Shown here: piece after piece, positions 47,683 to 62,000 of the stretch
Numbering within the stretch: the stretch's first letter is position 1
How the letters are laid out: each line of letters opens with the position of its first letter
Assembly (NCBI RefSeq): GCF_040807025.1
Contig: NC_090942.1
Coordinates: 73,831,487 to 73,895,486 of the forward strand
Source of the DNA: Struthio camelus
Taxonomy: Eukaryota > Chordata > Aves > Struthioniformes > Struthionidae
Reading direction: 5' to 3'
Length of the DNA stretch: 64,000 nt
Program-made: the position numbers and the translations under genes
Notes under the pieces: generated by a model
The model's database searches: none
What the model was told of the DNA's origin: nothing
Seen by the model: only the letters and a program-made list of their open reading frames with translations

Positions 47683-50600
47683 AGTGTTTTATTTAGAGGC
47701 AGTAGTTCTGTTTGCCCTGAGCAGTTCCCGCTTCCAAACTGTAGATCTGGATTAGAGTGAATTGGTGGCTGTTCAGTTTACCCACTGCAGGATTTTTGGC
47801 AAATTTCTTTCCTTTGTTCTCATTTAATATTAATCAATAGCAAGATCTGGTATTGCTTGCATCACCATATGATTAGAAATGGATGATGACTTTCTAGGTT
47901 GGGGAGATTTTTTGTCTTGCTTTTTAGCAAATCGTGGCTGTGCGTATGTGAACTTCCCTGCCTTTCCTCTCTAAAAGCTATCCTTTCAAATAAATGTTGG
48001 CAACAAAGAAAAGTAGAAAACCTGAAACAATGCCCTGTAAGGGCCTTGAAGAAATGCTAAGAAAAGTGGGACTCTCTTACCTGACAGCACACAAAGTTTG
48101 TGTTTATAGCAAAAATCACCTCCCTGTAGACTTAAAGAAACCATAGGTAAATGTTTCTCTTTTGGACAGTTTTTAAATATAACATGTTAAATATAGAGAA
48201 GAGGACTTTATAAACAAAACCAGTCCTTCTCTCAGCCTGTCTTTTAGAAAACACACCCTGAATGTTTCTGGTCCAAAAGATGGCTTTTTAATATGTCTGA
48301 GAGCTTCCAATACTTTCATCGGGAGATGGATCTACTTTATTGCTTTGAAAGTATATGTTCTCATTTAGTGAATAACATTAGAAGAAGTTTTTAAAGATGT
48401 TTCCTATTGCCTCACATGTAGTCTTTCCTATTTCTAAATAGTCAGCAATTAATCTTTCTTTTTTTCAGAGCATGACTCCCTTCTTACCTGTTTATATTAA
48501 TATAAGATTCTACAAAAGCTGGAATTTTGGTTATAAACTGAATACAAAATTATGAAATTGAACGTATTTGGCCTTGTGATCTAAAGGACTTGTAGATCTA
48601 TCAGGAATTGTAAAGTAACATCACGAATAGGGGTATTAACGTATTTAAAATTAAAAGAATACTTCTGTTTTACCCTACTAGTGGGAATAGCTGAAAATGT
48701 GCATATCACTAAATTATTCCTTCTGTAGAACTGTCTCATCTTAGTTGGCAATCACTTCCAAAAAGAATTCCCAAAGAAAATCTGTTTTATTAAAAATATA
48801 CCCAGATATAAACTACATTTATTCCTAAAAGTATTCTTTATTAGTTTTTGCTCTAGTTCTATTTTTAAGGGGCTAATTTTTGTGTTTGTTTCATCTCTCT
48901 CTCTGTCAACTTCAGCAAATTCTTTAGATTAAAAGCTTCGAACTTGGCATGTATGTAGTCCTCATTGAGAAATACGTGCTTTGTCGCAGCCTGATCCTGC
49001 TCAGAGCTGAATGTTGTCTTCCTGTGATTTCATCAATGCCAGCTGAGGATGCTCTGCTCCTTGAGGGCTCACTCACCCAGTTTTAAAAGAGGCTATGGAG
49101 AGAAATTGTGAATGGCTGGGTGAGAGAGGCAATGAATGAATGAATGAACAAATACGTATTTTTTCCTTCCTGCTGCAGATGCACGTGTACCATCAGGATG
49201 ATAGCTTTTGAGGTCTCTTCTTTATGTCTTTTCAAACCATTTTCACTGTTTCCTACAACTGAGGACAGGAGGTTTGGGAGGAAGGTGGGAGAGGTCTTCT
49301 GTATCTTGATGTTCCCCACTGAATTATGATGTGGCCTGTGTATTCTGAAGCTTATGTCTCAGATCTGTGTGACTAAAAATGTGTGGGTGTGTTAATCTGG
49401 ACATACAAGGATCCAAAGGGACCATGTGGCCTTAGTGCTTAAACTACTCCATAGGAGGTAGTTGTTGGGAACTTTAATTCGCGCAGAAGACTGCTGATTT
49501 TGGTCCTAAGCCTTGCCTGTTCTTTACTTTGTTGCGGGGCTTGCAGCTAACTTGGATTTATTACAAGCTGCGAGTTAAGATAGCTAGAGCAGCTGCTTCA
49601 AGTAGGTCAATTTACTTATCCTCTTTAGTTTTTTTTTTTCTTAGTCTTTGTCAGAAGACTGACACAGGTAGACCATACCTGTTGGAAACGTTTCCTAGTT
49701 CCAAAATCAGCCTGCTCACCAGCGGGTGACACAACTGTGCGTGAGGAGAAGATATCAGTGAGGTGTTGAATCTTGCCCTGTTGTAAAGCTGAGATCCCCC
49801 GTGTTGCTGGTGGGTGACACCAAGACGAGGAGTTTCTCCTGCATCCCTGCATGTGTAGCTCCCATGCACCATCCTCAGCCTTCTGGGACAGGGAGGTTTC
49901 CTACCCATTTTTATCCTTTCTTTCTCTTTGCCTGCTTCTAGGAATAGGGAGAAGGAGAAAGCCGATCACCTCTCTGAGGCACACCTGAGAGTCGATTTCA
50001 GTTATTTTTTAATTGATTTGAGGCTTAGTGGCTGTTTTGTTTGACTGTGTCTTTCCTCACTTCTCCTTTTCAAAAGTCCTTTTTTTCCAGATAAGTAACT
50101 CTGGTGCCAGACTCTGCTGTCTTGCGCCAGTGGCAGCGGAGGGATTCCTGCCTGATTTGACCATTGTTTGTGGGATCCTGGAGTTACTTTGCCCGTTCCT
50201 AGGCCATTGCATGGGAAAGTTGAGAGAGCTGGGTCAGTTATCATCACTGCCTGTCTGCGGAGTTGCGAGGACCATCCTATATCAGTTCACATGGTCAAGG
50301 ATATCTTCTCAGTGATAAGATCCAAGAAATAGATTAGAAAAATAAATGTTGTTGTTTTTTAAGGGAAAATTGGGGTTTTATCTGTGCTTCTCATTGTTTG
50401 ACAGTGAGAGCTTTGCAACTGACAGGAATACACTAGATTTTGTGTTTGTTTTCTGGCTCTCTAGCATACTGTACTTAAAAAGAAGGATAAACGTACTTTT
50501 ATCCTATAACCAGTTTTTGATACTAAGTATCCTGCCCTCTGCCCAGAAAATGGGAGAGGTCTGAGTGCAACATATCTCTATATGTATATTTTTTAATCTG

Positions 50601-50888
50601 GGGGAGAAAGAGGTAGGTAACGTTAATGTTAAGGCAAATAAATTTAGATATTGAACTTTTTTCATGTATAGTCTTCTGTTAGACATGTTTTGTTATACCA
50701 TATGCCTAATTATGCTAATAAGCATTATTGTATTGCAATTACTCTGAGAAGATTTACTAGCATTACCATTCTGATCACTAGAAACTGAGCAATACTGAGG
50801 AGTTATGTCATCTGGTGACTTACAGAAACACAAATGTGTAAAATATTTAAGTAAGGCTCCAGAGAAATTATACAGGAATTCTAGATAC

Positions 50889-50911
50889 TCTCTCTCTCTC
50901 TCTATATATAT
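50889..50911. repeat. (CT)n(AT)n microsatellite
   Basis: About seven CT units followed by AT units in PDE3A intron 1. Ordinary simple repeat. Confidence 0.85.
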
Positions 50912-51931
50912 TTGTGCATGGTTTCATTTGCACAAACTGGCTCTACCTTTTTTTTTTCTTTCGTTCTCACAAACATTTAGACACTCCTGAGGAAACTGTC
51001 ATGATTGGTTTAGAGACTATTTTTGTCAATCTGTTAAATCAAGAAATTAATATTATGGTATATTGCCAAAAGAGTAAAATACAGTAGTGACTTTCTGCTC
51101 TTTCTGCACGGAATATGAAGTGTGAAAATGCAAAGCTGTGGAACTGAAAGAAATCCTGTGTATGCTGGGTTGTCATGTTAATTAAATAAACAGCCAGAAC
51201 AGTGACCCTGTGTATGAAATGTGTTTTGAGAAGCTTGTTGGGGGGTGGAGGGGAAAAACAGTGACATATGATGTTTTGGACGTTAACTGCGACACTTGTA
51301 TGAATTTGTCCTGATCTGCTGTTACTATGCTTGTGTTCCAAATTTTTTTTGCAAGGGACTGAGATATAGCTGTATTTTTGGAAGCTGAAGGAATATCACT
51401 TGGGCTTTCTTCTTTAAAAACAAAACAATATATCCCACCCTCGAACTGGAAAGGTTGCTGAGTTCTAACGCCTTCAGACTTCAAGGCTTTAAAATGGGCA
51501 TAAGTTGACTGTGTCCTGAGTGGTTCAGGAATAAAAAGAACGCTGCTGAAATTAAAGCTTTGAGCTAGTTGCTAAGAATTACTTTGCTAATCTAATCGGA
51601 GATACGCAGTGTGTAGCCTAGCGCTTGATGGACAAGGAAATAGATGTTAAGATTCAGATAACAAAGTGGAAGTTGGGTTTTGATTTGTGTGTTCTTTTTT
51701 TTTTTTTTTTTTCCTCTACTCTATTTTGATTTGGAAAAGTTTCTTCGTATATTACTAGTCCCTTTCCACAAAGTCTGTTCTATGTTAGTCAGAGTGTCAT
51801 TCAGAAATAAATGCCTCTAATTTGGATTATGTAGTTTTTAGGGTTCTTGTTTGGTTTGTTTTTTAAGCCTGTTTCAAGTACAGTGATAGATCAGAAGTTA
51901 TCTGGATCAGAGTAATGACTTGAGAAATAGC

Positions 51932-51953
51932 AAAAAAAAAAAAAAAAAAAAAA
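51932..51953. repeat. Poly-A tract, 22 nt
   Basis: An uninterrupted A run. It could be the tail of an old retrocopy, but no parental gene, SINE body or target-site duplication could be recognised upstream. Confidence 0.9.
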
Positions 51954-52157
51954 GGTGGGTATGTCTGTCCAAGTTTACATTAACTTTGGGGGAATATGGG
52001 AATATCGGTGTTTTCCTTGCTGAGCTGTCCTTATCTTTTTTTTTTTTCTTTGAATAAACCTTACAGCTTGAGTTCATCTTCTTCTTTCTCCACGTAGGTG
52101 GATAAAATTGTTACAAGCTTCTATTTAATAATGCTGTGCGTCTCTACCCCTCCTCTG

Positions 52158-52262
52158 CAGGCGCTTGCTTAAGTAGAAGTCGCGCCGTCGGAAGCGCTGA
52201 GGCCGCTCGCGGGTGCAGTTACCGGCGCACGTGTTTACAGGGCTGCACCCCTAGAGGGCATA
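52158..52262. promoter_or_regulatory. CpG-dense islet in PDE3A intron 1
   Basis: Twelve CpGs lie in 70 bp (52162-52231), far above the surrounding intron. Retained CpGs continue sporadically to about 52912, including seven in about 45 bp near 52870-52912. The islet ends at a CTCF-like motif. It is a candidate unmethylated enhancer or insulator, or a small alternative promoter. No open frame or strong donor supports an alternative first exon. Confidence 0.4.
52248..52261 (+). promoter_or_regulatory. Candidate CTCF-binding site
   Basis: CCCCTAGAGGGCAT matches the CTCF core CCASYAGRKGGCRS at 12 of 14 positions, including the AGAGGGCA heart. It reads forward on the + strand, directly beside the CpG islet. 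Confidence 0.4.
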
Positions 52263-55200
52263 AGAGACCCTGTTCTGCATTTGCACTCGCCTTTTAAACA
52301 AGTATGCCAAACAAGTTAAAAACATAATAAACAAAATCTGTCCGTGGTACTTAACTGAGTATTTTTTTTTTTCGCATTTTCCTAAATACCCACTGTGATC
52401 ATAGTCGCATTTTTGCTTTTCGTAACCCTTTGCTTCTATTCGTCAATGAAGTTCCACGTGCGGTTGAAGACCGTCAGCTCAAACGTTTTGCCTTTAGCTA
52501 AACACCTGCACAAGCTTCATAAGGCAGGGGCAAATCAATAAAACTGCCATAAAATAAAATCGTACTTCTCTAGTCTGTTAGAGTTCTTTGGATGTGCTAG
52601 CAAAAAAACGACTGGAAGAAGAGCAGTAGTGTTTTTTGGCCTTTGAAAGGCCATTGCAAGCCACAAAGGCAATCAGCAATTATGGTAAGAAGAAGAAATT
52701 GCCCCCAGCTTGGCCAAGAATCCAGAAAAACAGACTAAACCGCCCTTGCTGAGTGAATCGTGGCACCTCACGATTCTCTATTCAGACATGTCATTGTTTA
52801 TACATAAACCGTGAGACACATCAGCAAGTGTGAAATAGCAGAATGCACTGAGGAAGCAGAATTGTTTGTCAGGGCGTTCGTTACCGCTGGGCGTAGGAGG
52901 CAGCCGGACGGTTTCCTAAGGGCCCCACAAGTGCTGCTGAATAGAAGGCAGAATATACAGTGGAGGAAGGATATTGATTGTAAGAGCTGGGTTGGTGAAA
53001 TTGCATCACTAATTTTAGAACTCGTCAGGAAAAACACTCTGTGTCCGTTCGACCAACTCAGCTGGCCGTGATGGTCACCAAAAATGTGTGCGTGTGTGCG
53101 CGTGAAGTATTATGGTGAGGATTAGATTAGCTAAATCCTGGTTTGGAGTGCTGTATTGAGTTTTGGTTGACCAAAATGAATGGTTGGGGTCCACAAAGAG
53201 ATGATGGTTTGGTCCAAGAAGAGACTGGAAAGATGAGTGAGAACAGATCTGGCTGAGGAGCGTGGAACGGTGTCTTCTGACACTGGAAGAATAAAAGGGA
53301 ATTTGGAAAAGAAATCTTTAATTTTAAGCTATTAGAAAGATGTCTGAGTGTGTGCATGTGTGTGATGGAAATATACATTGATTGTGGAGTATATTGCCAC
53401 AGGGTATGACTGAAGTTATTTCTAAAAACATTGGACATTTGGGTTTATTATTTATTAAAGTCTATAGGTTTCTTATGCCAAGCAGGTTGAAAATTAGAAA
53501 ACCTGGCTTTATTTTTTAATCTGATGCTAGTTAGGAGGAAAATCCCCCTTTTGATGGTTGCTATGTTAGTGTACGCTTCAGTGTATTTACTGTTTTCTGG
53601 TATGAGCTGCTGACCAGGCCCTCTCGCTGCTGGCCAGCACTGCAGTTCACTGTGACTTTGTTCGTGTTTTTCCTACTGTTACATATTAAAGAGCGTTAAG
53701 AAGAAGATCTTTATGAGCATCACTATAGCTAAAGGTGATTTGTCTCTTCCTCTCTCAACTTCTCAGCCACTACAAGGCTGAAAAAATATTAAACTTCCGC
53801 ATGTTGGAAGTAGCTCTGGCTATAGCTGAGGCCTCCTTGACTAATGACCCAAAGCCCTCAGTGAGACGTTCTGGATTAAAAATGACTTATCTGCATACTC
53901 TACTTTGTTGGTTGCCCTTGTTTGGCTTTGTTTTAGCCTTAAAACTGATGCTTTGATATGAATTTTAAAATAAAGTAGAATTATATGGTGCATCATTACA
54001 ATTCTTCACAGGAATTTTGTTTCTCACTCTCTAAGAACAATGCCTTTCAGGCAGGTGGAGGATGCCTGCTGACTGTTGCTGAAGTCCTGAGACAGACCCC
54101 AACGACAGTTTAAAAAGCAGTCATTCCTCTTAGAATGGTTGATCCTGATAGAAATATATCTCAGCTTTGTTAAAAGCTGTGTTGTGAAATATGAATATAA
54201 CGATCTCTGCTGGTAAGCTGTATCACTTGCTGTGTTTTGAGGATCAAATCACTGATAACTTGGATTTTTTTTTTTTTAAGAAGCTGCTTGATTTTCTAGA
54301 AAGACACTCTAGGTTTTCTTTGTCTAAATGACAGTATTTTAGGGGAATGTTATTATTCAGCTTAAAAACTGAATGTTACTTATTTTGAGCAAGTCCTTCT
54401 AAACTGGTGTTTGGCTTTGTCTGTTAACTGTGTTTGTGAAACAAATTCCAGAAAGGGAAAGGAAGGATTTGAGAGCTTGACTGCCAAAGGTTTAACTGTT
54501 TTTAAAATTATTGCCCTCCAAAGCTGCAGCAAGTTGATGATACCTTGCTAATATCTACATATGCTGGAATTACAGCTGTGGCAATACAGCAATAGGTGTT
54601 CCTCATCCTGAGGTACAGTTGCTTCTGCTAATCTCTTGCATTTACTTTTGTTATATAGGTTTAAATAGGCCACTTATGTTTGTGTTTAACGTCATGGAGC
54701 ATAGGCAGAACAGAAATGACAAAAGGTTACCTATGTTACATACAAATGTTGATCCTTGACACAACTCTATACCCCAAATTTACTGTAAACTGTGAATGTG
54801 AGGCAGCTGAGAAGACCAGAGTGACCGGCTCTTTGCCCTGTGGAGACCGTGGTTGTCTGCAAAGGGACCTTCAGGAGCGCTGGTTCACATGTCTGACCAG
54901 AGTGAAGGGAGGCACTTGGAAAGGGGAAAGGATGTAGGGGTTGAGAAGCTACATTTGAGCATTGTTTTCTCCCCTTCTGTGAGCAGCGAACTAGATTTGC
55001 TCGCCCAAGCTTTTAGTTGCCTGCACAATAAAACTTGCGAGGCCTAAAGGTTTGTGTTCGTCTATTAAATCTCAATGGCAACGGCAGCTGTAGAACGGTT
55101 CAGAGCTCTGTTTGCAAGTGCGGATCAAAAAGGGTTGCACAATCCTGTTGTGTGTGCTACTCCCTCTCCCCATTATTGCAGAGACTGAAGTGCTCTTGGG

Positions 55201-56027
55201 AGTTTGGGATTTTTTTTTTTCTTTCTTTCTTTTTGTTGCTGTAACCTGTTAGAGCTCACCAGCCAGCCAATCTAACTGAGTTTCTCTCGAGCAGAAGACT
55301 TGGCTGCTTCCCCTCCTGCCTCCGTCCCAAGTACGGACAGTGCTATTCCTGTATTTTTGATATTGAAGTCCTTGCTTTGATATCACCTGGTGAATGGCAA
55401 AAACTTCAAATGCTGAAGTTCTAAGATGACCTTTTCTTTAGTTTTGTTGGTGACTTTAACCATGGGCTTTACTGAAAAGTTCTGATTGCTATATTTGTAT
55501 TAATAAGGGAGTTAGGTGTGTTTGAGTGCATTTGCAATCGCGAGATGACCCGTAACGTGTTTTAAATGTGTTTTGAGTTTTCGTCCGAGTCTGCAAGTGG
55601 GGTTGTTACATGAATGCTTGTGCCAAGATGTCATTGTGCGTCATATTCTTGTGAGGCAATGAATACCTTTAAATTTTCATGGAGACCATTCAGTAATATT
55701 TTAAAATTTAGGTTATACAAGCCAACGTTTATTAAAAATGCTATTTTCTTAGCATTTTCTTTTTCTTTTTGTGGTGGTTACTGATAATCTCCTCCCTGCC
55801 TTCTCTGACTTAAATGGGAATTGAGACTGCTCAGTACCTCCCAGGATAACAGGCTGATCTTTCCAGTTGCATCATCAGTGTGGGAGAAGGGTGTGTTCCC
55901 ATGCACAAATCTGCAGATAGCTTGTTTGAACAGCTAACAGTGCTCTTTCTTATTTTAACAATAGTAATTCCAAATTAACATTGAATGTGTTGCTTGTGTA
56001 GTTACCTGAGACCTTGTATCATAACTT

Positions 56028-56058
56028 TATATTATATATGTGTGTGTGTATACATATA
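56028..56058. repeat. TA/TG microsatellite
   Basis: About 30 nt of alternating TA and TG units in PDE3A intron 1. Confidence 0.75.
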
Positions 56059-59000
56059 TGTCTATTCAGAATAGAGACTTGGAGATCATGATTGATTTTT
56101 TTTTTTTCTTTTTTTCCTAGTATCTCCCAGCAGCAATTGGAAAGGTGGTTTAGAGGGATAGGATTCTTAGTTCGACCCTGACAGCGCAGTCTGCTCTCTG
56201 GCTTATACACAATCCTATTCTCTCTAGATAGTTAATATTATTTTCTGATGTGTCCATAGGCAGACCTGTTCTTTGTTATGTCAGCCTCTATAACTATTGC
56301 TTGACTTTTGATTTGTGATATTTTAAATCTTTTTATTATTTTTTGACTTGCAAATGCATATGGAATTTTGCTGAAATTTTTCTCTTTTGTTTATAATATA
56401 CCTGAATAATGATTTCATCAACAAATACATGTTTATGTCTTCAAAGTGCACTGTAACTTGCTGCTGCAATTCTGTTCTGGAGATGCAAAGCTTTATAGGT
56501 GCTTTGTACAGTACCTCAGGTACCTAGATGGGCTTGCTGCTAATTTTAGGTATGTCATGGATCTCGGAGCTGGCTGGATGCAAGGAGCTGATAAATTCCC
56601 TGCACAGCTTGAACCAGTGTTGTTCTCATGGGCATAAAATGCAAACAACATCAATGTGAGTCAGGAGAGCTGTGGGGGCTTTTTTGGCATGGCGTTTTGC
56701 CTAGTTAGGAGTGTGATGAGTCCAGCTGAAATAAGTAGGTGACTAAAATTTTGATGAGCTTCAGCTGGTAAAACTTACTGTTATATAAATGCATCATTGC
56801 TGTGATGTACCTGTTCTCAAGAAAGCTGCACTCATTAGTATTTGTTATTAAGAAACTTCTGAAAATGAGTTACAGATATGCTACCTGGGTAATTTTGTTG
56901 TCTCAAAGTTCTATGTGAGATGAAATATTGCAACATGATTCATATGCGACTTTTTTTTTAAGACAAGCTTAATTCATAGGCAGGTATTGTTCTTAAATGC
57001 AGTCCTAACTGTCTGCTGATTATGTAAAACTGCAAATGAATAAACATTTTCTATTAAAGGACTTAATGCTATACATCCCTTGTGTCTGTGAGGAACTGAA
57101 CTGTAAGGAGAACTGAGCCAGGGATCTGGAAATCAAAAGGGATAGAAAAGGGGAACCCTACCCTTTCCAGTGAAAGATTTTTGCTTAGACTTGCTGGTCA
57201 TTTTAATTTCTTCTGACCTGTGCAGAAGCGAACAGGTTAGTACTGCTCATAAGCAGGCTGGTGCAAAGAAATAGGTGCATAGAATTTGCTTCAGGTAGCG
57301 CTGGCTCTGTACATGCTGAGAATCTATTTTGTGGCAAACAGAAGTATTGTCTGTGCCATCTTGGTATTGAAAACTGACTTCTGTGGTGGAGAATACAAAA
57401 TGTTAATTCCTGTTAAGCTTGCTGCATTCCTGTTAAGCAGTGTAATATCGTAGCGTTTTGTAATAGTGCTACAGTTTGATGGACTGGGCTGCCAGTACTT
57501 CAGCACATATTCAACTTAAATTCCACTCAAGGATCCAAGCCTATTGTTTCCTATTGGCAAGGCACGTTCAGAGTCGGAGCCAACTAACAGGAAACACTGG
57601 GCACTGGGGCTTAACTGAAATTTAGGACTTCTGAACCTAGCTTTTTGGGTGCAGATGGTAAGAGAGAGAGACGGCAAACCCAAATGTTTCTTGGAAAATT
57701 CTTGCACGTTTTATAAGTAAAACAGTAAAGATAGACTGTTTAGCTCCTTCCTCTTAAATCTACCCAATCATTTTTTTCAGCATTCTCTTCTACTGTGTGG
57801 GGTATATAAATCTAGTCCTAAAATGTATGATGTTTTTATTCTGGGTTGATGGATGGTATATACTTGTAGATAGCAGTGACTGCAAGGCATAGATTCAACA
57901 TTTTTTTATGTCTGTATTTTAGCTGTTGGGCTCCTTGGATCTAGAATTTTATTCTGCTTTTATATTATATATAGACAATGGAGATGACCTGGTGCTTAAA
58001 ATTTTCTGACGTGGGGCTGGATCTGACACTAGTGTAGTCTTTTGTGGAAACCCAGAATTTTAAATTCTATCTTTGTATCTGCAAATGCCATCTTGTTTAA
58101 ATCTTCAGATTTTAATATTCTTTTGGGAACTACAGTAAATCTGTGATCAAAAGTGATAAAATCTTGGCCATGAATTAGTACAGCTTCTTAATGGAAGGGA
58201 ATGTGTGACTTGGAAAATACGTGCTTATTTCATGTTCTGGTTTTTGCTATATATTGCCTGTTCTCAACTGAGTATGGAGGCGTGATGCTGAAGGAAAAAA
58301 AAATATCTTTGAGTAGAATTCCGTGTATTAAAAAAATACTTAACGTACTTATAAAAACAGCCCAAATCTTTAGCTAGTGGGAACTGTGACAAGAGAATTT
58401 TACATTCATTCAATTTACTTCTGAGAACTTGGCCTAAATGCTTTTGAGTCTTTTATTTGGTTAAGATCTTTTGAACTGAGATAAAAGTAGTGATCAGCTC
58501 ATCTTCATCATTCATAACAGCAGACTGAAGAGATGAGTTTAGTCAGAAACTTGATAGGCCAAGCTGTTGCTTTCTGTTTTTCCTGTGATTATTTAAGTTA
58601 ATGGATTGCTATCTAAAGCAGTGAATCAGTGCTCTTAAACATAATTGTGTCATATGCTATATTTTGAGTTCTTGAATTTGCAAGCTAAGATGTTTTTAAT
58701 GAAATTTCATATATGCAACTTCATAGATGAGAGTGTGGGGGGGGTTCAAGTGTTTATTTAATAAAAAGCAAACTTAAGAGAAATGTCCTCATGTTGATGT
58801 CTGCATGCTTTGAGTTAACAGCTTAATTAGTGCTGCTCTTCTAAGATTGCAGTGAATGGCTAAATGTTCTTTTCTGACCTAGGAATAAAGGCATTATGAG
58901 TTAGTCCTTTGGTCAGCTCCTTTTTACCTTATCTTTAGCCCACAAGATTTGAAAACTCTTCCCTCTCTTGTTAAAGTTAGGCCAAAAAAGTTAAGGATGG

Positions 59001-62000
59001 TCTTTGTACATTTGATTCTGCCTCCGTGTGCAAGAAAGGTGGGTTAGATTTATTTCAGCCTCTCTTTCAATGACACCCAAGAAACTTACATTTAGCCTGG
59101 TAATATCGAGTTTTTCCCTCAACTTGTCTTCTAAGTATTTGATCAAAGTGCTCCAAGGGTATTTTCCTGCCCCAGACCCTATAAAGAGGGAGTGCTGGGG
59201 AAAAATCGTTAGGGAACTGGCTGAGGTGAATACGTCAAGTGTAGGGTCTTGCTACAGAAAAGTATTAACAGAAGGTGAAGACAGTCACAGAGGAAAGCAA
59301 GCAGTGACAGAGGCAAAACTCCCATCTTTCATAGGAGCCTATCAGAAATTTTGATTTCGTTCAGTTAGCATGCTTCATTGACCTAGTGCTCCTGCCAAGC
59401 CATTTCACGTTTCCTCTCTATCTCTTTCCTTCTGTTTTTCATTTCATTCTGTTCATAACCTTTTTACCTTCTTTCCCTTCGACTAGTTTCCCAAGCACCT
59501 GTTCTTTGTTTGTGTTTTTGGTGTTATTTTGAGAGGGGGTATTCTTCTGTTGTCTGCTCTTGAGTTAGAGAGAGATCTGTCCAGGCTATCTGAATCTAAG
59601 GAAATGCTAAGTCAGACTCTAAGGGACAAGAGAGTTACCTGGCTCCAAGTTCAGAAGTTCGAATGTAACAAGTTCTTGACGCCTTGGAGGAGATTTCCAT
59701 ACAAGAGTGACAGGTATGCACTGGCTGCAGGGTATGATATGAGGGCTTGTAAAAGAACACCATCAAAGAATGGAAATTTTAGATAAGCACAGGTAAAATT
59801 TCCAAATAGGATGTGAAACCTGTCTTAAGAATATATATTAATTGGAGAAGAGACTTTTTTTGTTTTTCATTTGCTAACATCAAATCAAAAAATGTATGTT
59901 GTTTATTACCATCCTTATTTCACCCCTCCCCCGCTGCTTGGAGTCTCTTCATTTTAACAACATACGTTTCAATCCTCTGCTTTCGATGTGCAATAGTGGC
60001 CTTTCCCCTTCCTCGGCTGGCTGCTCCACGGGACACTTGGCATGATAGTGTGGCTCTTGTGGCATCATAACCATTGCTATTGGCAGCCCTTCCTAATGAA
60101 GGGATGTGAAGTCTAACAGTGGTAAGGATGACTAAGTAGAGACAGATTTATGTGGAAATTTTATTAATACCCATAAAAGAGAGAATGAAGGCATATGAAA
60201 TTTGGCTTCAAATAAACAACCAAAAAATGCTCTGTTCTTAGAAGCATTTGGCACAGTTCCATCATGCCTTTTGTGGGAACTGGCTCTTTTGTTTGGCCTA
60301 ATCTTGAAGTTTTTTTTTTTCTTTTTTAAAGATTACTAAAGACTTCCACTTTTCCCAAACTTTCTCACAGTAGAATAAAACTAATTTGCACTTTGGTAAG
60401 GCCCAAATCAGATAATTATTTCGAACACAATATGAAACAGATGTCTTGCATTGCTTCTCAGTGAGGATTTAACGGTAGCCTTGATGTGAGAGCTTTCATT
60501 GCCACTAAATGTCTCTAGATGTTATATGGTGGCCATCATCAAAGCCATTTACAAAAAAGAGGAATTAATTTTTCAACTGTAGTGTATAACATCTGGAAAG
60601 AAATTATTATATCAGAGATGGGGAGATGTAATTCAGGTTTTTGATGTAATTCAGGTTCTTGGTACTTGAATCTAAAACTGCCAGGACTTTCTAAGAGTTG
60701 AGAGCAGGGTCTGAGCTTCATAGCAGAGGTCCATCTGTTCATAACTTTTTTTGTGGTTCTAAATCTTATGGCAGGTGATTCTAGTTTAATTACTTTTTGA
60801 TGCAGCTTTGTGGAAACGGAAAGTTAGCAATTAATTGAGCATTAGTGTGCTTGTTTTGTCCTCAGTATATACATTTATTTTATCCTGCCCATAGCTCTGA
60901 TGATCTAACTGGTTCCCTTTGCATTGATGCCAGTGCTCCCAAGAGCAGTGCCCTGCTTCGCACTCCCAGCACACTTATTTTGCATGTGCTATTGGCAGCA
61001 AGAGTGCCTCTGTCATACTGCTGGAAGGAGAACCTCCTTCAGTCTTGATTCAGTTCAACCCGGGAGGTGGTGAACACAGAAATACAAGTGCCACAAGAGG
61101 ATAGCGAGCTTGGTGCCTGTCAGGAAAGACTTGCCAGCCACCATATGAAAGGTTCTTCTAGCAGTTTTGATGTTGGCCTGGGGAGAGGTGCCAATGACAC
61201 CTGGTGACTGCTGGGACATGTGCCCTTGTCTGTGCAACTGCAGTTCTGTGCTGCAGTAAGATTTTCTGCTTAGAAAATTCATACGGTTTGCTAAAACACG
61301 TAGTATATGCAGGCAAAAATCTTTTATAAATGAACTACCTGCATGTGTTCTTTGCACGTGGGTAGGGCTTTTTGTTATGGAAATGGTTTCTAATATTCTG
61401 AGCTCTGCTTCTTCCCTGTTCCTGTTGAATATATAATTGAAACAACTCTTATTTTCCTTTGAATTGTTACTATAATAATCTAGGCATCTAGTTAGTCGAG
61501 ATATTATATTTTAGATCTTTAACCAATCTGATTACCAGTGAGTATCTTGTTCTTTTTCCAGATGTGTATTTTTTTTTCCAGTGAGTAGGAGATGCCAAGC
61601 TCACTCCTGATGTAAGCACAAACAGATTTGAAATAGGAAGCAATGAAATGGCTTTTAGGCCTCGTTTATGAGCAAGATCTAATTCTTTATTCATTTACTT
61701 CTAGTTCTTGAAAGTCTGTAGTTTTTAGTCCTGCTATATCAGCACTAGCACTAGGATGCTTTGAAACTGTAACCCTTTCAGAAGAACAAAACAACAAAAA
61801 CAAGACAAAAATAGGAAAGAATCTTTATCTGGATGAGGAAATCATTTGTGTCTTTTAATGTTTGCTGGGGTAAAAGCTTTCACTGTGAGCAGCTGCTTGT
61901 GGACCTGCAGAAGCAACTCTCAGAGGCTGATCGTTAGCCCCTTTCCCTAACAGGAAGAGGTGTCATGCATTGTGCAGTTCAGGGTGGGAGTGATGCTCTG

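Noticed and set aside
51860..51953. Retropseudogene or SINE ending in the 22-nt A run
   Set aside because: No recognisable gene or SINE body precedes the tract and no target-site duplication was found.
56143..56185. tRNA-like A-box and B-box strings (GTTCGACCC at 56170)
   Set aside because: The spacing is too short for a tRNA and the arms flanking the T loop do not pair.
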